From assembly GCA_947497265.1 (NCBI GenBank), contig CANMFP010000001.1, positions 310,001 to 374,000 of the forward strand: a stretch of DNA of 64,000 nt. The letters run 5' to 3'. Below, piece by piece: positions 25,670 through 33,878 of the stretch (position 1 is the stretch's first letter; the number at the start of each line of letters is the position of its first letter). Source of the stretch: an uncultured Isoptericola sp. Lineage in GTDB: Bacteria; Actinomycetota; Actinomycetes; Actinomycetales; Cellulomonadaceae. The notes below the pieces were generated by a model. It saw only the letters and a program-made list of their open reading frames with translations. It was not told the DNA's origin and ran no database searches. The position numbers were made by a program, and so were the translations under genes.

Positions 25670-26958
25670 GCGCCGCGACCACCCTCCCCGGCGCTCCCGT
25701 GCTCACCGGCTCCGGCGTCACGCTGCGGCTGCCGCGGTTCGACGACGGCGGTCGCCTCGTCGGCACCGAGGTCCGCGAGCTCAACGCGCCCGGCCCGTGG
25801 CAGGTCCCCGACGGGCCGATCCGCTCCCGGGTCGCCTTCGCCGCGGCGCACGTCGTCCCCCAGGTCGGGGCCGAGAACGTGCCCGGCGCTCCCGCCGTCG
25901 TCGACTGGGAGTCGACCCTCGCCTACCGGCACCAGATCTGGCGCCACGGTCTCGGCGTCGCCGACGCCATGGACACCGCCCAGCGCGGCATGGGGCTCGA
26001 CTGGGCCGCCACGCAGGAGCTCGTGCGCCGCTCCGCGGCCGAGGCCGCCTCGGTGGGCGGCGCGATCGCCTGCGGCGCGGGCACCGACCAGCTCGACCCC
26101 GCGCTGGTCGCGGGCTGGGAGCCGGGCGACCCCGCGGCGCTGGCCGCCGTCACCGACGCCTACCGCGAGCAGGTCCGCGTGGTGCAGGAGTCCGGCGCCC
26201 AGGTCATCGTCATGGCCTCCCGCGCCCTGGCGAAGGTCGCCCGCTCCGCCGACGACTACGCCCGCGTCTACGACGCCGTGCTCGCCGAGGCCGACCGCCC
26301 CGTGATCCTGCACTGGCTCGGCACGATGTTCGACCCGGCACTGGCCGGATACTGGGGCTCCGACGCGGTGGACACCGCGACCGCCACGTTCCTCGACGTC
26401 ATCAAAGCCCACCAGGACAAGGTCGACGGCGTCAAGGTGTCGCTGCTGGACGCCCAGCACGAGATCGGGCTGCGCCGCGCGCTGGCGGCCCTCGACGGCT
26501 CCCCGGTGCGGCTCTACACCGGCGACGACTTCAACTACCCCGAGCTCATCGCAGGGGACGACCAGGGACACTCCGACGCCCTGCTCGGCATCTTCGCCGC
26601 GGTCTATCCCGCGGCATCGACGGCGCTGCAGGCGTTCGACGCCGGGCTCCAGGACGACGGGGTCGTGTCCGAGACCGCGGCCGTGCGGGGCCACGCGATC
26701 CTCGCGTCCACCGAGAAGCTGGGCCGGCACATCTTCACCGCCCCCACGTACTACTACAAGACCGGGGTGGCGTTCCTGTCCTGGCTGAACGGGTTCCAGC
26801 CCGGGTTCCAGCTCGTGGGCGGGCTGCACTCCGGGCGGTCCCTGGCGCACCTCGTCGAGCTCGCCCGCCTCGCGGACGACTGCGGGATGCTGCTCGCACC
26901 CGACACCGCCGCCGCGCGCCTCCAGGCGCTGCTCACCGTGAACGGCGCCCACGCATGA
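25666..26958 (+). CDS. DUF993 family protein (DHDPS-like TIM barrel, putative aldolase)
   Basis: 430 residues. The family is related to class I aldolases of the dihydrodipicolinate synthase group. The strand DGVKVSLLDAQHE (about residues 253-265) places a lysine where those enzymes form a Schiff base, followed by GDDFNYPELI. Tyrosine-rich APTYYYKTG and GLHSGRS are near the C-terminus. An aldol cleavage or dehydration of a keto-sugar made by the upstream oxidoreductase is plausible but is inference. It overlaps that gene by four bases and the isomerase gene follows by 11 bases. Confidence 0.85.
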   Translation: MSAATTLPGAPVLTGSGVTLRLPRFDDGGRLVGTEVRELNAPGPWQVPDGPIRSRVAFAAAHVVPQVGAENVPGAPAVVDWESTLAYRHQIWRHGLGVADAMDTAQRGMGLDWAATQELVRRSAAEAASVGGAIACGAGTDQLDPALVAGWEPGDPAALAAVTDAYREQVRVVQESGAQVIVMASRALAKVARSADDYARVYDAVLAEADRPVILHWLGTMFDPALAGYWGSDAVDTATATFLDVIKAHQDKVDGVKVSLLDAQHEIGLRRALAALDGSPVRLYTGDDFNYPELIAGDDQGHSDALLGIFAAVYPAASTALQAFDAGLQDDGVVSETAAVRGHAILASTEKLGRHIFTAPTYYYKTGVAFLSWLNGFQPGFQLVGGLHSGRSLAHLVELARLADDCGMLLAPDTAAARLQALLTVNGAHA

Positions 26959-26969
26959 AGGAGGCACGC

Positions 26970-27839
26970 ATGACCGACCTGTCCCGCTGCTCGCTCAACA
27001 CCGCGACGGTCAAGCACGCATCCCTGACCGAGGCCGTCGAGGCCGCCGCCGGGGCCGGTCTCGGCGCCGTCGGCCTCTGGCGCCACCAGGTGCAGGAGGC
27101 CGGTGCCGAGACCGCACGCAAGGTGGTGGAGGACGCCGGTCTGCGCGTCTCGTCGCTGTGCCGCGGCGGCTTCCTCACCGCGACGTCGCCCGAGGGTGTC
27201 CGCGAGGCGATGGCCGACAACGAGCGGGCGCTGGTCGAGGCGGCCGAGGTCGGCACGTCCGAGCTCGTGCTCGTCGTCGGCGGCCTGCCTGGCTCCGCAC
27301 CCGAGGCGGCTCCGGCGCCCGGCACCGATCGGAACCTCGTGGCCACGCGTCGGCGGGTCGCGGACCGGCTGGCCGACCTCGCGCCGCTCGCCGAGAAGCA
27401 CGGCGTGCGGCTCGTCCTCGAAGCGCTGCACCCCATGTTCGCCGCGGACCGGGCGGTGATCTCGACCCTCGGGCAAGCGCTCGACCTCGCCGCCCCGTTC
27501 GACGCCCGCACCGTGGGCGTCGTCGTGGACACCTACCACGTGTGGTGGGACCCGGCGCTGGAGGAGTCCGTCGCGCGGGCCGGCCGCGAGGGCCGGATCG
27601 CGGGGTACCAGGTATGCGACTGGAACCTGCCGTTCGCGCCCACCGCGCTGAACTCCCGGGGCCACGTCGGTGACGGGTACATCGACTTCGCCACCATCTC
27701 CCGGTGGGTGGCCGACGCCGGGTACACCGGCGACGTGGAGACGGAGATCTTCAACGAGGAGATCTGGGCGGCCCCGCCGGGAGAGACGGCAGCCACCGTC
27801 GGAGCACGGTACGCGGAGCACGTCCTGCCGCACCTCTGA
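26970..27839 (+). CDS. Sugar phosphate isomerase/epimerase family protein (TIM barrel)
   Basis: 289 residues of the xylose-isomerase-like AP-endonuclease-2 fold. Candidate metal ligands occur in VLEALHPM, VVVDTYHVWW, CDWNLP, RGHVGDGYID and VETEIFNEEI. Members isomerise or epimerise keto-sugars and also catalyse elimination/hydration of 3-keto-glycosides. ATG 26970 is chosen because AAGGAGG lies five bases upstream. Last gene of the cassette. Confidence 0.88.
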   Translation: MTDLSRCSLNTATVKHASLTEAVEAAAGAGLGAVGLWRHQVQEAGAETARKVVEDAGLRVSSLCRGGFLTATSPEGVREAMADNERALVEAAEVGTSELVLVVGGLPGSAPEAAPAPGTDRNLVATRRRVADRLADLAPLAEKHGVRLVLEALHPMFAADRAVISTLGQALDLAAPFDARTVGVVVDTYHVWWDPALEESVARAGREGRIAGYQVCDWNLPFAPTALNSRGHVGDGYIDFATISRWVADAGYTGDVETEIFNEEIWAAPPGETAATVGARYAEHVLPHL

Positions 27840-27959
27840 GAGCACCCGCTCCGGGCCGAGAACTTCGGCTCGGGAGGGGGTAAAGTCGACTGCTGAACCA
27901 CTGCCCGCTCGCCGCCGGCACCGAGCGTCAGCACCGCACCGAGCAACAAGGAGCGAACC

Positions 27960-28298
27960 GTGACCCACGGCGATGTCCGCGTGGACGACGACGGCTACCT
28001 CTGGGTGATGCGCGGCGAGGTCGACGCCGCCGTCCAGTCACGTCACGAGGACTACCTCAGGCAGGTGGCCCGCGCGGCGGACCGGCAGATCGTGATCGAC
28101 CTGTCCGACGTGACGTTCATGGACTCGGGCGGCCTGCGCCTGCTCTACCACGCGGTCGAGGGCAGCCCCGAGCCGCCCGTCCTGCGCGGCGTGCCGGAGA
28201 GCACCCGCGACCTCCTCGAGCTCTCCGGCGTCGTCTCGCTGTTCCGGTTCGAGGAAGAGGGGGCCGGGTCCGCCTCGACCGCGCGGGCCGTTCGATGA
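27960..28298 (+). CDS. STAS-domain anti-sigma factor antagonist
   Basis: 112 residues. A single STAS domain with the phosphorylatable serine motif TFMDSGGLRLL near residues 44-54. In such systems the unphosphorylated STAS protein binds an HATPase-type anti-sigma factor and frees the sigma factor. The stop overlaps the start of the HATPase gene by ATGA. GTG start with AAGGAG upstream. Confidence 0.9.
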   Translation: MTHGDVRVDDDGYLWVMRGEVDAAVQSRHEDYLRQVARAADRQIVIDLSDVTFMDSGGLRLLYHAVEGSPEPPVLRGVPESTRDLLELSGVVSLFRFEEEGAGSASTARAVR

Positions 28299-28708
28299 CG
28301 CTGGTCGAGGCCACACTGCGCGCCTCGCTGACCGAGATCGCGGCGTGGACCGTCCGCGACGTCGACCACCTCTGCGACGTCCGCGCCCAGCTGCAGCAGC
28401 GGTTGACCGCCGCGGTCGACGCCGACGAGGGTCGCCAGGAGGGCCGCGGGCTGGACCGCATCGTCCTCGTGGCCTCCGAGCTGGCCACCAACGCCGTCCG
28501 GTACGGCAGCCGGCCGGTCACCCTGCGCCTGCTCCAGCAGGGGTCGACGTTCGCCGTCGACGTCGTGGACCACCGCCCCGACGCACCTCCCGTGGAGGGC
28601 ACCAGCGGCGCCGGCGGCCTCGGGCTCGTGGTCGCCGCCCGCGCGGCCGCCGCCGTCGGGTGGTTCCGCACCCGGAGCACCAAGCACGTCTGGGCCCGGT
28701 TCGCCTGA
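28295..28708 (+). CDS. HATPase_c anti-sigma factor/serine kinase (RsbW-like)
   Basis: 137 residues. GHKL ATPase motifs: N-box LVASELATNAVRYG near 52-65, DVVDHRPD, and G2 box GGLGLVVAARAA. These proteins phosphorylate a STAS serine and sequester sigma factors. Translationally coupled to the STAS gene, so the two are probable partners. Same architecture as the protein at 32064-32525, with which it shares KHVWARF at the C-terminus. Confidence 0.9.
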   Translation: MTLVEATLRASLTEIAAWTVRDVDHLCDVRAQLQQRLTAAVDADEGRQEGRGLDRIVLVASELATNAVRYGSRPVTLRLLQQGSTFAVDVVDHRPDAPPVEGTSGAGGLGLVVAARAAAAVGWFRTRSTKHVWARFA

Positions 28709-28729
28709 GCTCACCGCCCCCGGCACGGC

Positions 28730-30973
28730 TCAGGCTCGCCGCTGCACCACCATCAGCGTCGCGTCGTCCGCCGACCGCTCGTCGCGCGTGGCCCGGACGA
28801 CGTCGTCGATGTCGGTCCGCGGCCCGGCACGAAACGCGTCGGCGAGCCGTGCCAGGCCGTCGGTGACGGACTCGTCGCGACGCTCGACGAGCCCGTCGCT
28901 GTAGAGCACCAGCGATCCGCCGGGCGGCACCTCCAGACGGCTCGCCGGCGGCACCTCCCCGGCCAGCCCGAGGGGCGGGGCGCCCGCCAGCGGCGCCCAG
29001 CACGTGCTGCCGTCGGGATGCACCACGAGCAGCGGCGGATGACCCAGCGAGACGTTCTCCACGGTGCCGTTCGCCGGGTCGACCAGCGCCACCGTCAGCG
29101 TGGCGACCTCGCCCGGCAGCGTCCAGCGCACCACCTCGAACAGCAGCCGCGCGGCCTCGTGGGCCGAGTCGCTGCCGACCAGCGACGTCCGCATCGCGGT
29201 GCGCAGCTGGCCCATCGTCGCGGCCGCCTGCAGCCCGTGACCCGTCACGTCGCCCACGACCAGCGCCAGGTGCCCGGTCGGCAGGACGAGGGCGTCGTAC
29301 CAGTCGCCGCCCACGAGCCCGGAACCCGCCGCCTCGTAGCGCGCGTCGATGCTCCATCCGTCGACGTCGGCGAGCTCGTGCGGCAGCAGGCTGCGCTGCA
29401 GCTCCTCCGTCGCACGCACCTCTTTGCGACCTCGCAGGTAGAGAGCCTCCAGCAGGTGCCCGCGCAGCGCGGCGGCACTCTCCACCTGGTCCGGGAGCCA
29501 CGGCAGGCTGTGGCGGTCGACGACCTCTCGCCACCGCTCCTCCGAGGCGCGCAGCATCGTGCGGATCGGGTCGTCGGTACGCACCGGTCGGCTCACGGTG
29601 GGGTCGCTGCCCCACTCCACCCGGCGCTGGACCTCGTCGCGCAGCCAGATGAGCACCTGCCCCTCGGGCAGGGCGATACCCATGACGCCCGCGACGTCGG
29701 GCGCGACGGCCGCGACGTCCGGAGCGGCCTCACCCAGGCAGTCGGTCGTCACGACCTCCTCGCCCGCCTCGGCGACCCACGCGATGAGCGCGCGCCGGCC
29801 CGCGTCGTCGGGGACCTGCCCGACGCTCGTCACACGCCCCTCGGCGCTGACGATCGCGCCGTCCGCCCGCACCAGCCGACGCGTCCAGCCGGACCGCGTG
29901 ATCGCGGTACCCAGGGGGACCGACTCGTCGCGGGAGTCGGCGGCGAGGTGCGCCAGGACCCGGTCCTGGCGGTGCGCCTCCGAGTCCTTGTCCGTGCCGA
30001 GCTGTGCGGCACGGAGGGCCGACAGGCTGCGCGCCAGCAGCTCGACCTCCACCAGAACCTCGTACGGCACCCGCTGCGGGCCTCCGTAGTGGTGGCAGTA
30101 GACGACACCCCACAGCTCGCCGCCGTGGAACAGGCCGACCCCCAGTGCGGCACGGGCGCCGCGTGAGCGGTGCAGCTCCACGTACGCGCGCGGCTCGGCA
30201 CGCAGCGTGGCGGCGCCGAGGTCCGGCACAGGCCCACCGTCGTCGTGGGTGAGCACGGGAACGGGGTCCGCATCGACGTCGTCGATGAGGTGCACCCGCA
30301 CGCGAGCGTGCAGCTCGCGCACCTCCGGCGGGATGTCCGACGCCGGGAAGTGGACGCCCGTCCACGGCACCAGCCCGCGAACGCGCGACTCCGCGACGAT
30401 CTCGGAGTTCCCCTGCGGGTCGAGCAGGTACAGCGACGCCCGTTCGAAGCCCGTGCGGGCCCGCAACGCCTCCAGCGCGACGTCGTAGAGCTCCTCGATC
30501 GAGCCGGCCAGCTCCAGGTCGGCGAGCGCCGTGCGCAGCGGTCCGTAGCCGCTCGAGCCGCGCCCGGTGGCGGACTGCGCCGGCTCGATCTCCACCACCA
30601 CGGAGGGCTGGGCGGGCGCCGGGTCGCCGTGCGGCCGGTGGAGGATCGCGTCGTACCCGCCGCCGCCCCGCTCCTCGGGCAGCTCGAGCACCACCGGGTT
30701 GACGGACGCGAGGTCGGTGCCCGCCACGACGGGCGAGAGGACCTGGCCGGCGGCCTGCGGGCCCAGCACCTCCGAGAGCGGGCGCCCCAGGACCTCCGCC
30801 GGGCGCAGACCGACCGACTCCGTGCGGGCCGACGTCTGCAGCACGACGCCGTCGGACGCACGGACCGTCAGCAGCAGGCCGCGCGGCTGCACCGTCACGG
30901 TGCCCGGCGCGTGCGCCTCCGTCGCGTCCTCGACTGGTCCCGGGACGGCTGAAGCCGCGACGGACCTCGTCAC
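28730..30973 (-). CDS. Phytochrome-like sensor (PAS-GAF-PHY) with SpoIIE/PP2C phosphatase output
   Basis: 747 residues from GTG 30973; GTG 30979 or TTG 31009 are possible. An N-terminal PAS (about 18-120, VQPRGLL where phytochromes have IQPHG) is followed by a GAF with FPASDIP at 209-215 and GELWGVVYCHHYG near 285-298. A PHY-like region with IWLRDEV and VEWGSDP follows. The SpoIIE phosphatase spans about 525-745 (GGDWYDA at about 555-561, VVGDVTGHG, YSDGLVE, SADDATLMV). No cysteine is found before the GAF CHH, so the bacteriophytochrome attachment Cys is missing, and the conserved SPIHxEY histidine position reads as Tyr. It probably dephosphorylates the STAS protein encoded next door. Confidence 0.88.
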   Translation of the reverse strand: MTRSVAASAVPGPVEDATEAHAPGTVTVQPRGLLLTVRASDGVVLQTSARTESVGLRPAEVLGRPLSEVLGPQAAGQVLSPVVAGTDLASVNPVVLELPEERGGGGYDAILHRPHGDPAPAQPSVVVEIEPAQSATGRGSSGYGPLRTALADLELAGSIEELYDVALEALRARTGFERASLYLLDPQGNSEIVAESRVRGLVPWTGVHFPASDIPPEVRELHARVRVHLIDDVDADPVPVLTHDDGGPVPDLGAATLRAEPRAYVELHRSRGARAALGVGLFHGGELWGVVYCHHYGGPQRVPYEVLVEVELLARSLSALRAAQLGTDKDSEAHRQDRVLAHLAADSRDESVPLGTAITRSGWTRRLVRADGAIVSAEGRVTSVGQVPDDAGRRALIAWVAEAGEEVVTTDCLGEAAPDVAAVAPDVAGVMGIALPEGQVLIWLRDEVQRRVEWGSDPTVSRPVRTDDPIRTMLRASEERWREVVDRHSLPWLPDQVESAAALRGHLLEALYLRGRKEVRATEELQRSLLPHELADVDGWSIDARYEAAGSGLVGGDWYDALVLPTGHLALVVGDVTGHGLQAAATMGQLRTAMRTSLVGSDSAHEAARLLFEVVRWTLPGEVATLTVALVDPANGTVENVSLGHPPLLVVHPDGSTCWAPLAGAPPLGLAGEVPPASRLEVPPGGSLVLYSDGLVERRDESVTDGLARLADAFRAGPRTDIDDVVRATRDERSADDATLMVVQRRA

Positions 30974-31139
30974 CTGCACCCCCCGGGACTTGATTGCTTG
31001 GACCCCCAAGGGTAACGTCCCGCCGGCACTCCGCCGTCAGACCCCGGAACCAAGTCGGCCTCTCGCTCGTCAGACAGGACGGCCCGCCGGCCGTTTCCCG
31101 TCCGGCGGGCCACCACGCGTCCCCCTCAGGAGAGCACCG

Positions 31140-31925
31140 ATGAGCACGAGCTCCAGCCAGCCCCCCGTCCTGCGCGCCGACGGCCTCGCCGCCGGGTACG
31201 GGGGCGGCGACGTCGTGCACGGCATCGACCTCGAGCTCTCCCCCGGCGACGCCCCGGTCGGCATCATCGGGCCGTCCGGGGCGGGCAAGTCGACGATCGT
31301 CCGCGCGCTGGTCGGCCAGGTGCGACCCACGCGCGGCCGCGTCACCTGGTCCGGACGCACCGTCAGCCGGATCGGCCTGCGGGACAAGAAGACGTTCCGC
31401 GCACAGGTCCGCCGGGTGGCCCAGGAGGGCATCGCCGACGTCGACCCCCGCTCCACCGTCGACCGCGTGGTCGCCAAGGCCCTGTCCGACGCCCGCCGGA
31501 CCGGTCGCGCGAGCGGCCGCACGGTCGAGGAGGTCCTCACCGACGTCGCGCTCGAACCACGCTTCGCGTCCCGGCAGGTCGGCACCCTCTCAGGCGGGGA
31601 GAAGCAGCGGGTGGCGCTCGCCGCGGCGCTGGCCACCCGCCCGGGCGCGCTGCTGCTCGACGAGCCGCTCACCGCCGTCGACCCCGCCATGCGTGGCGAG
31701 GTGGTCCGCCGTCTCGGGGACGCCGCCGCCGAGGCCGGCACCGCGGTGCTCCTGGTCTCGCACGACCTCGAGCTGGTCGAGCGCCTCTGCCCGACGGTCC
31801 ACGTCCTCGCCGAGGGCACGTTCGTCGCCTCGGGGGCGCTCTCGGCCGTGCTCGCCGAGTCGTCGCACCCGTCCGTCCGGGAGCTCGCCGAGGCTGCACC
31901 GCAGGCCGTCCAGCGCTTCCGGTGA
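31140..31925 (+). CDS. ABC transporter ATP-binding protein (orphan, oligopeptide/nickel-like)
   Basis: 261 residues with Walker A GPSGAGKST (about 44-52), signature LSGGEKQR, Walker B ALLLDEPLTAVD and switch SHD. The sequence type resembles Dpp/Opp/Gsi ATPases. No permease or binding protein is adjacent, so its partners are elsewhere or it has another role. ATG with CAGGAGA upstream. Divergent from the SpoIIE gene, with a 166-base gap holding no operator I recognise. Confidence 0.88.
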   Translation: MSTSSSQPPVLRADGLAAGYGGGDVVHGIDLELSPGDAPVGIIGPSGAGKSTIVRALVGQVRPTRGRVTWSGRTVSRIGLRDKKTFRAQVRRVAQEGIADVDPRSTVDRVVAKALSDARRTGRASGRTVEEVLTDVALEPRFASRQVGTLSGGEKQRVALAAALATRPGALLLDEPLTAVDPAMRGEVVRRLGDAAAEAGTAVLLVSHDLELVERLCPTVHVLAEGTFVASGALSAVLAESSHPSVRELAEAAPQAVQRFR

Positions 31926-32025
31926 GGTACGCCGCTCCGGCGGCCACGACGGGCAGAGCCGCGACGTCAGAGGTAATGTCGTCGCGGACCTGAGGCCCGT
32001 GTGCGGCCCGTGATGAGGAGTAGCG

Positions 32026-32067
32026 ATGCTCACCCCCACCTGCGGCGCGACCCCCGTGATGCCATGA
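32026..32067 (+). other. Possible 13-residue leader ORF coupled to the HATPase gene
   Basis: ATG at 32026 with GAGGAGT five bases upstream encodes 13 residues. Its TGA overlaps the ATG of the HATPase gene at 32064 (ATGA). The downstream gene has no good ribosome site of its own, so translation may enter by coupling. Confidence 0.35.
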
Positions 32068-32525
32068 CCAAGGACGCTGCCACGTCCCTGCGGTCCAGGC
32101 TCGTCGGCACCTGGACCGTCGTCAGCGTCGACGGGCTGTCCAGCGCGCGCTCGCGGCTGCAAGAGACCCTGTGCGCAGAGACGCCGACGCCGTGCGCCGA
32201 GACCGAACCGACCCGCTCGCTGCTGCAGAACATCGTCCTCGTCGCGAGCGAGCTGACCGCCAACGCCCTCGAGCACACCGACGGCCCGGCCCGGCTCGAC
32301 GTGGTGTCCGACGGCGTGGCCGTCACCGTCTCGGTCAAGGACCGCTGCCCCGACAGCCCACCGGTGCTCTCCCCGGACCGCAAGCTGGGCGAGGGCGGAT
32401 TCGGCCTCCAGCTGGCCCTGCGCATCGCCGACGACGTCGGCTGGTACCGCACGCCGGACGGCGCGAAGCACGTCTGGGCCCGGTTCGTCGTGCCTGGCTC
32501 GTCCGAGGGCGACCCGGCTGCGTAG
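32064..32525 (+). CDS. HATPase_c anti-sigma factor-like protein
   Basis: 153 residues. N-box IVLVASELTANALEH near residues 54-68, VKDRCPD, and G2 box GGFGLQLALRIADD, with the KHVWARF ending seen in the protein at 28295-28708. Probable serine kinase/anti-sigma factor of the same signalling group. The start is uncertain: ATG 32064 is preferred, but the frame is open upstream to GTG 32013, and the best ribosome site serves the mini-ORF before it. Confidence 0.82.
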   Translation: MTKDAATSLRSRLVGTWTVVSVDGLSSARSRLQETLCAETPTPCAETEPTRSLLQNIVLVASELTANALEHTDGPARLDVVSDGVAVTVSVKDRCPDSPPVLSPDRKLGEGGFGLQLALRIADDVGWYRTPDGAKHVWARFVVPGSSEGDPAA

Positions 32526-32549
32526 TCGCCCGCTCTCCCGGGCCACCGC

Positions 32550-32565
32550 ATGTGAGCGCTAACGT
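32550..32565. promoter_or_regulatory. Operator-like ATGTGAGCGCTAACGT overlapping the GH43 start
   Basis: Fifteen of sixteen bases match the reverse complement of 53285-53300. Its AGCGCT-centred symmetry is typical of LacI-family operators before glycoside hydrolase genes in actinobacteria. Here it runs directly into the GH43 frame, with no room for promoter, ribosome site and signal peptide. Confidence 0.6.
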
Positions 32566-33847
32566 AGCTCTGCTCCAGCAGTGGGACCGCTGGGACGGCG
32601 AAAGCCAGCAGTTCCGGTTCCTCGACTCGGGCGACGGCTACTACCGGATCCAGGTCCGGCACTCGGGCATGGTGCTCGACGTCTACGGCTGGGACGCCGA
32701 GAACGGCGCCGACATCGTCCAGTGGGACGACCTGGACGCCGAGAACCAGCAGTGGCAGGTCCGGGAGAACTCCGACGGGACGGTCACGTTCCTCAACCGG
32801 TTCTCCGGCAAGGCGCTCGACCTGTACGACTTCGCCACCGAGCCCGGAGCGCGCATCTCCCAGCACACCGACAACGGCGCGGCCGTGCAGAGGTGGCAGC
32901 TCCTGCCCGTCGACGGTGCCGCCGCCGCGCTGGCCAACCCGATCCGCACGAACGGCGCCGACCCGTGGCTGCAGCACTGGGACGGCCACTACTACCTGTC
33001 CACCACCACGTGGGACTCCACCGTGATCATGCGGCGCGCCACCACCCTTGCCGGCCTGTCCTCCGCACCGGACCAGGTCGTCTGGGACGACGTCGGCGTC
33101 CCGTCGCGCTGCTGCAGCCACTGGGCACCCGAGTTCCACCGCATCGACGGCACCTGGTACCTCACGTACACGTCGGGGAACTCCCAGACGAACCTCGACG
33201 GCCAGAAGATCCACGTGCTGCGCTCGCAGAGCGACACACCCATGGGGCCGTACGAGTTCATGGGGACTCCGATGCCGGACCGGTGGAACATCGACAGCTC
33301 CTACCTGGAGCACGGCGGCCGTCTCTACATGCTGTTCTCCGAGTGGATCGGCCCCGACCAGACGAACCGCATCGTCGAGATGAGCAACCCGTGGACGACC
33401 GTCGGCCAGCCGGCGACCTTCTCCACCCCGACGCACTCGTGGGAGACCCAGGGCGCACGCGTCAACGAGGGCGCCGCGGTGCTGAAGCACGGTGGCCGCA
33501 CGTTCGTCTCGTACTCCGCGTCGTCGTGCAACACCCCGGACTACACGATCAGGCTGCTCGAGCTCACCGGGTCGGACCCGATGGACCCCGGCCACTGGAC
33601 CAAGTCGCCCGTCCCTGCCATGCAGCAGGGCAACGGCGTCTACGGGACCGGGCACAACGGGTTCTTCAAGAGTCCGGACGGCACCGAGGACTGGATCGTC
33701 TACCACGGCAACACGTCTGCGTCGCACGGCTGCGGTGACACCCGCCAGACGCGCGTGCAGAAGGTCAGCTACGACGCGAACGGGTGGCCCGTCTACGGCG
33801 CACCGGTCCCGTCGGGGCAGGCGATGACCCCGCCGTCGGGCGAGTAA
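32552..33847 (+). CDS. N-terminally truncated CBM13-GH43 glycosidase (arabinofuranosidase-like), possibly a pseudogene
   Basis: 431 codons from GTG 32552. The frame opens in the middle of a ricin-B/CBM13 domain (two QxW-type repeats, ANQQW at about residue 67 and VQRW), then a GH43 five-blade propeller from about 128. Candidate catalytic residues are present: Asp in GADPWL, Asp in NIDSSYL and Glu in VNEGAAVL, as in exo-alpha-1,5-arabinofuranosidases. There is no signal peptide, no ribosome site and no first lectin repeat, and an operator-like sequence covers the start. A deletion joining the operator to the gene interior explains this best. The enzyme would be unexpressed or cytoplasmic. Confidence 0.75.
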   Translation: MSANVALLQQWDRWDGESQQFRFLDSGDGYYRIQVRHSGMVLDVYGWDAENGADIVQWDDLDAENQQWQVRENSDGTVTFLNRFSGKALDLYDFATEPGARISQHTDNGAAVQRWQLLPVDGAAAALANPIRTNGADPWLQHWDGHYYLSTTTWDSTVIMRRATTLAGLSSAPDQVVWDDVGVPSRCCSHWAPEFHRIDGTWYLTYTSGNSQTNLDGQKIHVLRSQSDTPMGPYEFMGTPMPDRWNIDSSYLEHGGRLYMLFSEWIGPDQTNRIVEMSNPWTTVGQPATFSTPTHSWETQGARVNEGAAVLKHGGRTFVSYSASSCNTPDYTIRLLELTGSDPMDPGHWTKSPVPAMQQGNGVYGTGHNGFFKSPDGTEDWIVYHGNTSASHGCGDTRQTRVQKVSYDANGWPVYGAPVPSGQAMTPPSGE

Positions 33848-33878
33848 GGGCCTGCCACCTCTGGTTGCTGCTGCTGCG

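Noticed and set aside
27850-27880. Short hairpin GCCGAG/CTCGG as a tRNA or terminator
   Set aside because: The stem is only about five bases, with no tRNA-like arms or CCA; too weak to annotate.
32171-32551. Upstream extension of the GH43 frame
   Set aside because: That part of the frame overlaps the HATPase gene in another phase and has shadow composition with no signal peptide.
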